Of a stretch of DNA of 64,000 nucleotides, positions 1 through 6,672 are shown piece by piece. How positions within the stretch are numbered: the stretch's first letter is position 1; each line of letters opens with the position of its first letter. Origin of the DNA: Bacteroidales bacterium (GTDB lineage Bacteria; Bacteroidota; Bacteroidia; Bacteroidales; P3); assembly GCA_017480785.1 (NCBI GenBank), contig JAFURZ010000016.1:124001-188000 (forward strand), written 5' to 3'. The notes beneath the pieces were generated by a model that was not told the DNA's origin, made no database searches, and saw only the letters and a program-made list of their open reading frames with translations. Both the position numbers and the translations under genes were made by a program.

Positions 1-538
1 CCCATATCTCCACCGAGCTCACACCACGCAGGGTGATATTTCCCTCGGCATCCACCTCCACACCCGGCGCGTTCTGCAGCGCGTCGCTTAGGCTGCCTGT
101 CTGGATGGAGACATCCTCCTTGGTATTATACATATTCTTCTCGCCGTCCATGGCGTAGAGGGGCTTTGCGGCCACCACCTCAACCTCCTGCAGGGTGGTG
201 CCACCTTGCAGCTTAATCTCCAGATTATCCAGATTCCCTGGAACTTCCAGGTGCTCCAGAAAAGTCTCGTAACCCACGAAGGAGGCCTGCAGCAGATAGC
301 TGCCCGTGACCACCTCCTCGATGCTGAAGCGGCCGTCGAAGCCGGTCGTCTCGCCACGCATGAAGACGGTGTCGGCCGGCCGCACGAGGGCCACATTGAC
401 GAAGGGCATCGGCTCACCCGTCCGGGCGTCGACCACGCGGCCCTGAACCGTCACATTTTGACCGTTGGCAACCCCTCCCATCAGAAAAACGGCGAAGGAG
501 ACTGCCGTGATAATTTTACTCAATTTAATGTCAATCAT
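1..538 (-). CDS. TonB-linked outer-membrane receptor, N-terminal part (runs off left edge)
   Basis: An open frame starts at the ATG at 538 and stays open to the left edge, so only about 179 N-terminal residues are visible. It opens with a signal peptide (MIDIKLSKIITAVSFAVFLM), then a carboxypeptidase-regulatory-like beta-sandwich (about residues 25-115: VQGRVVDARTGEPMPFVNV, GFDGRFSIEEV). A TonB plug-type segment follows (VSIQTGSLSDALQNAPGVEV, ITLRGVSSVEI). This order is typical of Bacteroidetes TonB-dependent receptors and of the related outer membrane beta-barrel family; the barrel and hence the substrate lie outside the window. A phylum-type promoter sits 47 bases upstream. The class is fairly sure; substrate unknown. 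Confidence 0.85.
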   Translation of the reverse strand, partial: MIDIKLSKIITAVSFAVFLMGGVANGQNVTVQGRVVDARTGEPMPFVNVALVRPADTVFMRGETTGFDGRFSIEEVVTGSYLLQASFVGYETFLEHLEVPGNLDNLEIKLQGGTTLQEVEVVAAKPLYAMDGEKNMYNTKEDVSIQTGSLSDALQNAPGVEVDAEGNITLRGVSSVEIW

Positions 539-584
539 AATGTTATATTTGTTTTGTATTACTGTATTAGTGAACTAGTACACT

Positions 585-618
585 GCAAAAGTAGTACAAT
601 TTTCCGACCCGCCAAAAT
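585..618 (-). promoter_or_regulatory. Bacteroidetes-type promoter for the TonB-linked receptor
   Basis: Read on the minus strand, a -7 element TACTTTTGC (593 to 585) is preceded after 20 bases by TTTTG (618 to 614). This matches the phylum consensus TTTG, about 19-20 bases, TAnnTTTG. Confidence 0.7.
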
Positions 619-724
619 TTATTTTGTTAAAATTACAATTTTAACACTTTTTATGATTTCAAGCCATGGCGGCCATCCCCCTGCGCCCCCTACCCTCCCA
701 ATCACCCCTCCTGACCCCCTACAT

Positions 725-833
725 CCTCCGCCATTTTTACGGTAGTATTACGGTAGTATTACGGTAGTATTACGCTTTTAAAGCGTAATACTACCGTAAT
801 ACTACCGTAATACTACCGTAAAAATGGCGGAGG
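725..833. repeat. Perfect 109-bp palindrome built of an 11-bp unit
   Basis: The two 54-base arms (725-778 and 780-833) are exact reverse complements around a single central base at 779. Each arm carries three copies of the 11-mer acggtagtatt plus a gene-proximal cctccgccattttt segment. It lies between the divergent receptor and Wzz-like genes. A second, interrupted copy of the same family lies at 43377-43436. There is no T-tract of the kind expected for a terminator. Confidence 0.95.
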
Positions 834-938
834 TGGTCCCGACCGGAAGGGGCGGGAAAACGGGTCGAGTGGAGGGGCGTTCTGTTTTTTTGTCCCACGA
901 ATCGGGTAGCGGCACAATATTATTTACAGATTCGCGTT

Positions 939-1820
939 ATGGGAACATTTATATCAGAAACGAACAACATGGAACAGAACTTTGGCAACAATTATGACCA
1001 CCAGGCCACGGGGCGTTTCTTCCGTCGCTGGTGGAAAGTGCTGACGGTGGTGGCGGTGGTGGCGGCCGCTGTGTCGCTCCTGGTGGCGATGCTCATCAAG
1101 CCCCTCTACAAGTCGAGCGCGGTCATCTTCCCCACCAACTCGAACCGCCTCTCGAAGGCCATCATGGACTACCACTACAGCCTCGACTTCATGGACTACG
1201 GCATCGAGCGCGACTGCGAGTATGCCATCCAGATACTCACCTCGAAGCGGATGCAGCGCGCGGTGTGCGAGCACTTCAACCTGATGGAGCACTACGCCAT
1301 CGGGGGCGCCCACCCGCAGGCCAAGCTGGAGAAGCAGTACAAAAGCAACATCACGGTGAAGCGCACCGACTTCCTGGGCGTGGAAATCGGCGTGCTGGAC
1401 CAGGACCCGCAGTGGGCGGCCGACATTGCCAACTACATGGCGGCGATGTACGACACGCTGTGCCACGAGATACACGCCGACCGGGCCGCTTCGGCTGCCG
1501 ACGTGATGAACGGGGTGGTGTCGGCCATGGAGGAGGAGATTGATTCGCTGGCCAAAAGCAAAGACGAAAGTGGAAAGTGGAAAGACATTCTGATTGCCGA
1601 CAAATGCGAGCAGCTGGCCGACCTGCAGACCCGCGCCATGCAGACCAATGTGGACCGTTCGCTCGAGGTGAGCTACAAATACCTGGTCGACAGCGCCACT
1701 CCAGCCGACAAGAAGGCCTACCCCAAGCGCCTGCTCATCGTGCTGGGCGGCATGCTGGGCGCCGTGGTGGTGTGCATCTTCGGCCTGCTGGTGTTCTGCC
1801 CCGCCAAGAAAGAGGAATAG
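939..1820 (+). CDS. Wzz-type chain length determinant / polysaccharide co-polymerase
   Basis: This 293-residue inner-membrane protein has a cytoplasmic N-terminus, a first membrane helix at about 33-53, a periplasmic alpha-rich domain and a second helix at about 265-286. That is the layout of Wzz/FepE-type proteins, which set the length of surface polysaccharide chains. It lacks a tyrosine-kinase domain. An alternative start is Met11 at 969. The O-antigen ligase/polymerase gene follows, supporting a polysaccharide role. Residues about 206-217 (KSKDESGKWKD) are encoded by a gtggaaa repeat array at 1566-1584 and look inserted into the periplasmic coiled region; the same peptide recurs in IspE. 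Confidence 0.8.
   Translation: MGTFISETNNMEQNFGNNYDHQATGRFFRRWWKVLTVVAVVAAAVSLLVAMLIKPLYKSSAVIFPTNSNRLSKAIMDYHYSLDFMDYGIERDCEYAIQILTSKRMQRAVCEHFNLMEHYAIGGAHPQAKLEKQYKSNITVKRTDFLGVEIGVLDQDPQWAADIANYMAAMYDTLCHEIHADRAASAADVMNGVVSAMEEEIDSLAKSKDESGKWKDILIADKCEQLADLQTRAMQTNVDRSLEVSYKYLVDSATPADKKAYPKRLLIVLGGMLGAVVVCIFGLLVFCPAKKEE
1566..1584. repeat. gtggaaa 7-bp repeat array inside the Wzz-like gene
   Basis: A short direct array of gtggaaa units with a leading gaaa, in frame, encodes ESGKWK. It belongs to the family also seen at 2614-2689, 3403-3491 and 32672-32705. Confidence 0.75.
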
Positions 1821-1954
1821 CCTCACCCCCAGCCCCTCTCCGATTGGAGAGGGGAGAAAGAGATGAATGTTTAAGATAAAAGGTGAAATATCAGAAGACA
1901 CATGACACTCCACACAACCCCCTCTCCAATCGGAGAGGGGGCAAGGGGGTGAGG
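1821..1954. repeat. Inverted repeat pair flanking the ligase start
   Basis: A copy at 1821-1856 (cctcacccccagcccctctc and onward) is followed by a near-perfect inverted copy at 1918-1954 (ccccctctccaatcggagag and onward, ending gtgagg), with about 61 bases between. Each copy also contains a small hairpin (ctctccgattggagag). The right copy lies inside the open frame of the downstream gene and ends in a GTG at 1949 that could serve as its start. Confidence 0.85.
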
Positions 1955-3406
1955 CTTGGCCTGCTGCTGGCCTTGCTGCTGACGGCGGTGTTCATCGCCG
2001 CCGAGGCGGTGGTGATGTACTGGAAAGGGCCGGGACTGATAGCGCTGGTGCCCCTGGCATTGCTGGTGGTGTGGCTCTTCTACGTGCGGCTCGAGACAGG
2101 CCTGCTGCTGATGGCGCTGCTCACCCCCTTCGCCGTCAACGTGGCCGTCTTCCCCGGCATGGAGCTCTCGATGCCGGTGGAGCCGATGATGATTCTCTTC
2201 TCAGCATTCTTCCTCTTCCGCGTTCTTGTCAGCCAAGGGAGCGGAGTCCACTCTTCACTCTTCACTCATCCAGTGACCCTGCTGCTGCTAGCGGGACTGG
2301 CGTGGTGGGTGGTGACGAGCTGCACCTCGCGCCTGCCGTGGGTGTCGTTCAAGTACCTGCTCTCCCGCCTGTGGTTCGTCATCCCCTTCTACTTCGCCGC
2401 CGCCCTCTTCTTCCGCAACCGCGAGCGCATCCGCCAGTTCTACTGGGCCTATGCCATCGGGCTGGGGGTGGTCATCCTCATCGCCACCGCGAAGACGCTG
2501 GGCAACTTCAGCGACCTGCAGACGCTGCACCGCGTGATGCGCCCCTTCTACAACGACCACACGGCCTACGGCTGCGCCATCGCCCTGATGCTGCCGGCCT
2601 GCATTTATTTCTTAAGTGTAAAGTGGAAAGTGGAAAGTGGAAAGCTTCCGGGTGCGGCAGCAAATCTTTCCACTTTCATCTTTCCACTTCTCATGCTCCT
2701 TCTGCTCTGCGTGGGTCTTTTCTTCAGCTACTGCCGCGCGGCGTGGATAAGCGTGGTGGCGGCGCTGGGCATCTACCTGCTGATACGCCTGGGGATGAAG
2801 GTGAAGTGGATGGTACTGCTCTTCGGTCTGGGCGTGGGCATGTTCTTCGTCTACCAGAGCGACGTGCTCTACCGGCTGGGCAAGAACCACCAGGACAGCA
2901 GCTACACGCTGGCCGACCAGGTGAAGAGCATCTCCAACATCTCGACTGACGCCTCCAACGTGGAGCGCCTCAACCGGTGGGCTTCGGCCATGCGCCTGTG
3001 GAAGGAGAGCCCCGTGGTGGGTGTGGGTCCCGGCACCTACCAGTTCCTCTACGGCAGCTACCAGAAGAGCTACCAGCTCTCCACCATCAGCACCAACGCC
3101 GGCGACCTGGGCAACGCCCACAGCGAGTATATCGGTCCCATGACGGAGCAGGGCCTGCCGGGCGCGCTGCTCGTGGTGGCGCTGTTCCTCACCACCTTCG
3201 CCACCGGCGTGCGCGTCTACCGCACCGCCAAGGACCCCGCCGTGGGTCGCATGGCACTGGCATTCACCCTGAGCCTGCTCACCTACTACGTGCACGGCGT
3301 GTTCAACAACTTCCTCGACACCGACAAACTCTCCGTCCCCTTCTGGGCCTTCACCGCCGCGGTGGTCGCCCTCGACCTGTACTCCGAGAAGAAAGAGGAA
3401 AGATGA
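1883..3406 (+). CDS. O-antigen ligase / Wzy-type polymerase family membrane protein
   Basis: The protein is a polytopic inner-membrane protein of about 485-507 residues with roughly ten hydrophobic helices. It has a large periplasmic loop near the C-terminus (VGVGPGTYQFLYGSYQ; NAHSEYIGPMTEQGLPGALL), the signature of the O-antigen ligase/polymerase (Wzy_C) family, which joins or polymerises surface glycans. The start is uncertain: GTG 1883 reads through a repeat copy, while GTG 1949 at the end of that copy begins directly before the first helix (VRLGLLLALLL). A gtggaaa palindrome at 2614-2689 adds a segment around KWKVESGKLPG in a loop between helices. It overlaps the next gene by ATGA. Confidence 0.8.
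   Translation: MKYQKTHDTPHNPLSNRRGGKGVRLGLLLALLLTAVFIAAEAVVMYWKGPGLIALVPLALLVVWLFYVRLETGLLLMALLTPFAVNVAVFPGMELSMPVEPMMILFSAFFLFRVLVSQGSGVHSSLFTHPVTLLLLAGLAWWVVTSCTSRLPWVSFKYLLSRLWFVIPFYFAAALFFRNRERIRQFYWAYAIGLGVVILIATAKTLGNFSDLQTLHRVMRPFYNDHTAYGCAIALMLPACIYFLSVKWKVESGKLPGAAANLSTFIFPLLMLLLLCVGLFFSYCRAAWISVVAALGIYLLIRLGMKVKWMVLLFGLGVGMFFVYQSDVLYRLGKNHQDSSYTLADQVKSISNISTDASNVERLNRWASAMRLWKESPVVGVGPGTYQFLYGSYQKSYQLSTISTNAGDLGNAHSEYIGPMTEQGLPGALLVVALFLTTFATGVRVYRTAKDPAVGRMALAFTLSLLTYYVHGVFNNFLDTDKLSVPFWAFTAAVVALDLYSEKKEER
2614..2689. repeat. gtggaaa palindrome inserted in the ligase gene
   Basis: The left arm 2614-2644 (aagtgtaaagtggaaagtgg and onward) and right arm 2666-2689 (ctttccactttcatctttcc and onward) can pair across a 21-base loop. 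The element is read in frame without stops (VKWKVESGKLPG ... STFIFPL). Confidence 0.85.
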
Positions 3407-3491
3407 AAGTGGAAAGTGGAAAACGGAAAGATATTGTAATGGTGCTTTGCTCCAGCATAACTTTCATCTTTACACTTTCAACTTTCCACAT
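3403..3491. repeat. gtggaaa palindrome forming the 5' end of the NlpC/P60 gene
   Basis: The left arm (from 3403, gaaagtggaaagtggaaaac) and right arm (about 3459-3489, actttcatctttacactttc and onward) are imperfect inverted copies of the gtggaaa family. The element contains the start codon and most of the signal-peptide region of the gene starting at 3403. Confidence 0.8.
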
Positions 3492-3990
3492 GCAAGCACA
3501 GGTGCCGACAGTGCGCCACAACTGCTGGGACATAGACATCGAGGAGGACGTCACCCGCCCGCCCTATCTCCTGCCGCACGCCATCGGCCACGCCGACACG
3601 GGGCTAATGGTCATTGCCATGGCCAAAGAATATATCGGCACCCCCTACCGTTATGCCGGCCGCTCGCCCAAGGGGTTCGACTGCGCGGGCTTCGCGCTGT
3701 ACCTTTACCGCCACTTCGGCCACGACCTGCCGGGCTGGAGCGGCGCGCAGGCCAAACTGGGCGTGGAGGTCAGCGACACACGCAACCTGCTGCCCGGCGA
3801 CCTCGTCTTCTTCGGCGGCCGCCACAACAAGAAAAGCGTCGGCCACACCGGCATCGCCATTGCCACCGACCCTCAGACGGGCATCTTCACCTTCATCCAC
3901 GCCTCCACCCACAACGGCGTCATCATCAGCCGCAGCACCGAGGAATACTACGCCTCCCGCTACCTCACCGCCCGCCGGATACTGAAGTAA
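3403..3990 (+). CDS. NlpC/P60 family cell-wall endopeptidase
   Basis: This 195-residue protein has a C-terminal NlpC/P60 cysteine peptidase domain (about 65-195). The nucleophile is Cys94 in GFDCAGFALYL, the catalytic His is His148 in VGHTGIAIA, and a third polar residue is His166 in FIHAS. Such enzymes cut peptidoglycan stem peptides in the periplasm. The start ATG overlaps the ligase stop (ATGA). The first 30 residues, including the hydrophobic stretch ITFIFTLSTFHMQAQ that acts as a likely signal peptide, are encoded by a gtggaaa palindrome. Met13 is an alternative start giving a shorter signal peptide. The next gene begins after its own promoter. Confidence 0.85.
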   Translation: MKVESGKRKDIVMVLCSSITFIFTLSTFHMQAQVPTVRHNCWDIDIEEDVTRPPYLLPHAIGHADTGLMVIAMAKEYIGTPYRYAGRSPKGFDCAGFALYLYRHFGHDLPGWSGAQAKLGVEVSDTRNLLPGDLVFFGGRHNKKSVGHTGIAIATDPQTGIFTFIHASTHNGVIISRSTEEYYASRYLTARRILK

Positions 3991-3995
3991 ATAAA

Positions 3996-4028
3996 TTTTG
4001 CCAGTTCAAAAATAGTTCGTATCTTTGC
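3996..4028 (+). promoter_or_regulatory. Bacteroidetes-type promoter
   Basis: TTTTG at 3996-4000, a 19-base spacer and TATCTTTGC at 4020-4028 match the consensus exactly. It would start a transcript near 4036 covering the structured RNA and possibly the lipoprotein gene at 4270. Confidence 0.8.
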
Positions 4029-4035
4029 ACCGGCG

Positions 4036-4241
4036 AAACGAACAATAACAAACATGTAGATAATAGAGGAAAAGTATATAACACAATAGCGATTATGCTT
4101 TAAACGTGCGGCTCGAATTCTGGACAAATTCTTGCACCAATCAACAACAAAGCAGATCGCTCACGGCAATCGTGAGCTTTCTTGTTTGATTGGTAGGTAG
4201 TCCAGAACCTCGAGCCCGACAAAAAGCTCGCGGTTTTTTTT
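4036..4241 (+). ncRNA. Candidate structured RNA (6S-like rod or regulatory leader)
   Basis: Four nested stems form a rod: GGCTCGA 4110-4116 with 4210-4216, TTCTGGAC 4118-4125 with 4200-4207, CCAATCAA 4137-4144 with 4186-4193, and GCTCACG 4159-4165 with 4171-4177. Asymmetric bubbles lie between them. The closing strand CGAGC (4211-4215) can instead pair with GCTCG (4226-4230) just before a run of eight T (4234-4241), so rod and terminator hairpin exclude each other. A strong promoter lies directly upstream. Length (about 205 bases) and bubble layout would fit 6S RNA, but I cannot confirm the family; a leader controlling the gene at 4270 is the alternative. Confidence 0.55.
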
Positions 4242-4269
4242 AATACCAATCAATAAAACAATAAAAATT

Positions 4270-5256
4270 ATGACCAAGAAATCATTTTTACTGCCAGTCG
4301 CAATCGCGCTGCTCTTTGTTGGTTGCGACGGTATGAAAGTCGACACCTCGCAGACCTATGTTCCCGAAGAGGGCGGCACCACATTCGTCAAAATCACCAA
4401 TGAGGAGAACGACCAGCTCATCATCCCAAACATCTCCTACGACCTCAGCAGCCGCCGACTCCGCTGGTGGGCCAACCCCTACTTCGCCGTAAACAACTAT
4501 GGGACCAAGTTCGCCTACCTTGGTTCGCACAACCACCGCAGCAATATCTTCGTAAAGCAGTTCATCTCGCGGACAGGCGCACAGCAACGTACCTTCAACG
4601 GACAGGCTCTGGATCTGTGCTTCTCGCCCGATGGCGACACCCTTTGCTTCACACAGGCCAACGGTGCCTACTGCAATCTCTACCTCACCAGCGCCACACA
4701 GGGCAGCATCATGCAACAGGTGACTTCGGGATCGGTGAACGATTATGCTCCTGCTTTCGCTCCCGACGGCAATCTAATATTCTTCTCACGTGCCGAGGGA
4801 GACCACTACAGCATCTGGAGCTACAACCGCTCCACAGGCATCTTCAGCAACTACTGCTACGGACTGACGCCCTTCCCCATCGGCGATAAGGAGTTTCTCT
4901 GTTCGCGCCAGAACTCGCAGAACAACTACGAGATATGGCGTGTCAACTACGCTACCGGCGCCGAAAGTATCGTACTCAGCATGGAGAACAGGTCCTTCAC
5001 CACCGCCTCCCTCTCTCCCGACGGCCGATGGATTCTGTTCGCCGCCAATACGCCCAAAAAGCCCAATGTGCCAGAGAATATCGACATCTACGTCATCCGC
5101 GCCGACGGCAGCCGCCTGACGCAGCTCACCTACCACCAGGGGCATGACCTCTCCCCCGTGTGGGCACCCGACGGCAAGAGCATCTATTTCCTCTCGCAAC
5201 GTGGCTCGGACAAGGGCACTTACAACATCTGGGAGATGAACTTCAACCTCAAATAG
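4270..5256 (+). CDS. Lipoprotein with TolB-like (PD40) beta-propeller
   Basis: The 328-residue protein has a lipoprotein signal peptide with lipobox LFVGC (Cys19). Repeated WD40-like PD40 blades follow (ALDLCFSPDGDTLCFTQ, YAPAFAPDGNLIFFSRAEG, SLSPDGRWILFAAN, SPVWAPDGKSIYFLSQRG), so it folds as a TolB-type propeller anchored in the envelope. TolB-like propellers usually bind proteins or ligands; no catalytic residues are evident and no partner is encoded beside it. It lies 28 bases after the T-tract of the candidate structured RNA and may be its regulated target. It is followed at 9 bases by an OMP-like gene, suggesting co-transcription. Confidence 0.75.
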   Translation: MTKKSFLLPVAIALLFVGCDGMKVDTSQTYVPEEGGTTFVKITNEENDQLIIPNISYDLSSRRLRWWANPYFAVNNYGTKFAYLGSHNHRSNIFVKQFISRTGAQQRTFNGQALDLCFSPDGDTLCFTQANGAYCNLYLTSATQGSIMQQVTSGSVNDYAPAFAPDGNLIFFSRAEGDHYSIWSYNRSTGIFSNYCYGLTPFPIGDKEFLCSRQNSQNNYEIWRVNYATGAESIVLSMENRSFTTASLSPDGRWILFAANTPKKPNVPENIDIYVIRADGSRLTQLTYHQGHDLSPVWAPDGKSIYFLSQRGSDKGTYNIWEMNFNLK

Positions 5257-5265
5257 CCCCGTGCC

Positions 5266-5859
5266 ATGAGAAAGACAGTATTAATCCTGCTGACACTGCT
5301 GGCCATGGCTGGCACGGCCAGCGCCCAGATGGTGGGCGCCACCAACCGGAGTCGCACACAGACTCATAGGGAAACACCCACCGACAAGCCCGTCGGCTGG
5401 CTGCTGAAAGCCGAGCTAGGGTTCCCCTCCTCCATCGTTGTGGGCAACCAGCTGAACAGCAACCTGATGGTGGGCGGCGGCGTGGGGTGGAACAGCGCGT
5501 ATTACACCATCGACCTCAACAAAGACGATTGCCGGCGCTGGTACATGCTACCTATATTTGCCGAGGCACGCTTCAGCATCCCCAAGTACCCATTTGGCTT
5601 CTTCGCCGACCTGCGCGTAGGCATCGACCTCGCTCTGTTATGGGATGACTTCTTCTATGACGACACCTTTGTGAAGTACCCCGTGGGACAAGTGATGGCG
5701 GGCATAAGCTATAGGCACATCTCGCTCGGCGCGGGCATACAGCTATCCTACAACGAGGAGCCTATCTATGACTGGTACAACGGCCATACCAACTGGCGCG
5801 GCAATACCTACCCCACCATTATTTTCTCAGTCAGTTATGACCTCATGCTTAATAGATAA
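5266..5859 (+). CDS. Putative outer-membrane beta-barrel protein, unknown function
   Basis: The 197-residue product has a cleavable signal peptide (ending in GTASAQ at about residue 21). Alternating hydrophobic/polar beta strands rich in Gly and aromatic residues follow (NLMVGGGVGWNSAYYTI, AGISYRHISLGAGIQLSYN), ending in TIIFSVSYDLMLNR. This resembles small Bacteroidetes outer-membrane barrels. I do not recognise a specific family. It sits 9 bases after the propeller lipoprotein and 24 bases before a second small lipoprotein, so the three probably form one envelope operon. Confidence 0.6.
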   Translation: MRKTVLILLTLLAMAGTASAQMVGATNRSRTQTHRETPTDKPVGWLLKAELGFPSSIVVGNQLNSNLMVGGGVGWNSAYYTIDLNKDDCRRWYMLPIFAEARFSIPKYPFGFFADLRVGIDLALLWDDFFYDDTFVKYPVGQVMAGISYRHISLGAGIQLSYNEEPIYDWYNGHTNWRGNTYPTIIFSVSYDLMLNR

Positions 5860-5883
5860 CATCAAGAATCAAATCTGCTCACA

Positions 5884-6312
5884 ATGAAAAGCAAGACATT
5901 ATTACCCCTGCTGGCACTCGGCCTCACGCTCTGCCTGACAGGCTGTTCGAGAGAGTTCGATGTAGACAACGGCACGGGCACCGGCAGCAACACGGGTGCT
6001 GCCACCGCTACGACCGGCAGTGCCACACCTGACTATGTCTCCGCCAGATGCTACCTCTCTGCCACGGCTCCCAGCAGCGCGCCCCTCACCGATGCAGGCA
6101 TCTGCTGCTGTAAAGGCTACGGTACTCCAACCACCAGCAACCTCAGTGTTCCACTCCGATCGCGAGGAATAGATGTCAATGGCAAGACTTCGGTAAGTGA
6201 CTACGTAATAGTAGGCGTCATCGAAAGAAACACCACCTACAGCTACCGCGCCTACGCCGTCAACTCGCATGGTACAGCCTACGGTGCCACCAAGACCTTC
6301 ACCACCAAGTAA
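5884..6312 (+). CDS. Small lipoprotein with a fibronectin III-like domain
   Basis: The 142-residue protein carries a lipobox LTGC (Cys21), a Thr/Gly/Ala-rich linker (about 28-48) and a compact beta domain. The end of that domain (NTTYSYRAYAVNSHGTAYGATKTFTTK) matches the closing strands of the fibronectin III-like domains common in Bacteroidales surface lipoproteins. A Cys-rich stretch (GICCCKGYG) is unusual. It ends the 4270-6312 group. Function unknown; a surface adhesion or scaffold role is only a guess. Confidence 0.6.
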   Translation: MKSKTLLPLLALGLTLCLTGCSREFDVDNGTGTGSNTGAATATTGSATPDYVSARCYLSATAPSSAPLTDAGICCCKGYGTPTTSNLSVPLRSRGIDVNGKTSVSDYVIVGVIERNTTYSYRAYAVNSHGTAYGATKTFTTK

Positions 6313-6399
6313 TACGCCACATATACCGCACGGCGTTAACCCGCAGCGAATTCTACACACGGTGCGACAAGCCTCTGTAGAGGCCACCCTTCTGTATCT

Positions 6400-6440
6400 C
6401 TACTCGTCGCTGGCGTCGGAGATGAAGCGGCGGTAGGCGT
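6400..6440 (-). pseudogene. Remnant copy of the 3' end of the ClC channel gene
   Basis: On the minus strand this stretch reads NAYRRFISDASDE followed by TAG, nearly identical to the last 13 residues of the ClC protein (SAYRRFISDTSDE, stop TAA at 6673). Only three or four of about 41 bases differ. Nothing else of the gene is present upstream, so it looks like a leftover of a local duplication or of gene replacement. Confidence 0.75.
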
Positions 6441-6510
6441 TATACCTATTTCAACAGAAACTCATCGAAATTGGCGGGAGTTATCTCCTTAAAGTTGGCA
6501 ACAGATTTAT

Positions 6511-6577
6511 TAAAACACGAATTGTCACGAATTTACCATTAATTATTAATGGATAATTCGTGGTCATTCGTGTTTTA
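6511..6577. repeat. AT-rich interrupted palindrome (aacacgaat family)
   Basis: Outer arms taaaacacgaat (6511-6522) and attcgtgtttta (6566-6577), middle segments cacgaatt/aattcgtg and a centre ccattaattattaatgg form a long imperfect hairpin between convergent genes. Confidence 0.8.
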
Positions 6578-6607
6578 TTACAATGCAAATATACAACTTT
6601 TCAGGAG

Positions 6608-6643
6608 TGTATTCCGAAAAAGTCTAGATTTTTTCGGAATACA
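6608..6643. terminator. Bidirectional intrinsic terminator
   Basis: The hairpin tgtattccgaaaaa / ttttttcggaataca with a short loop ends in T-rich or A-rich arms on either strand. It lies between the convergent lipoprotein operon and the ClC gene. Confidence 0.7.
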
Positions 6644-6672
6644 TTCCTCGTTTGTGGCTAAATCGGGAGGGG

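Noticed and set aside
206-745. 179-residue + strand frame opposite the TonB receptor
   Set aside because: Shadow of the minus-strand receptor gene; no protein family character.
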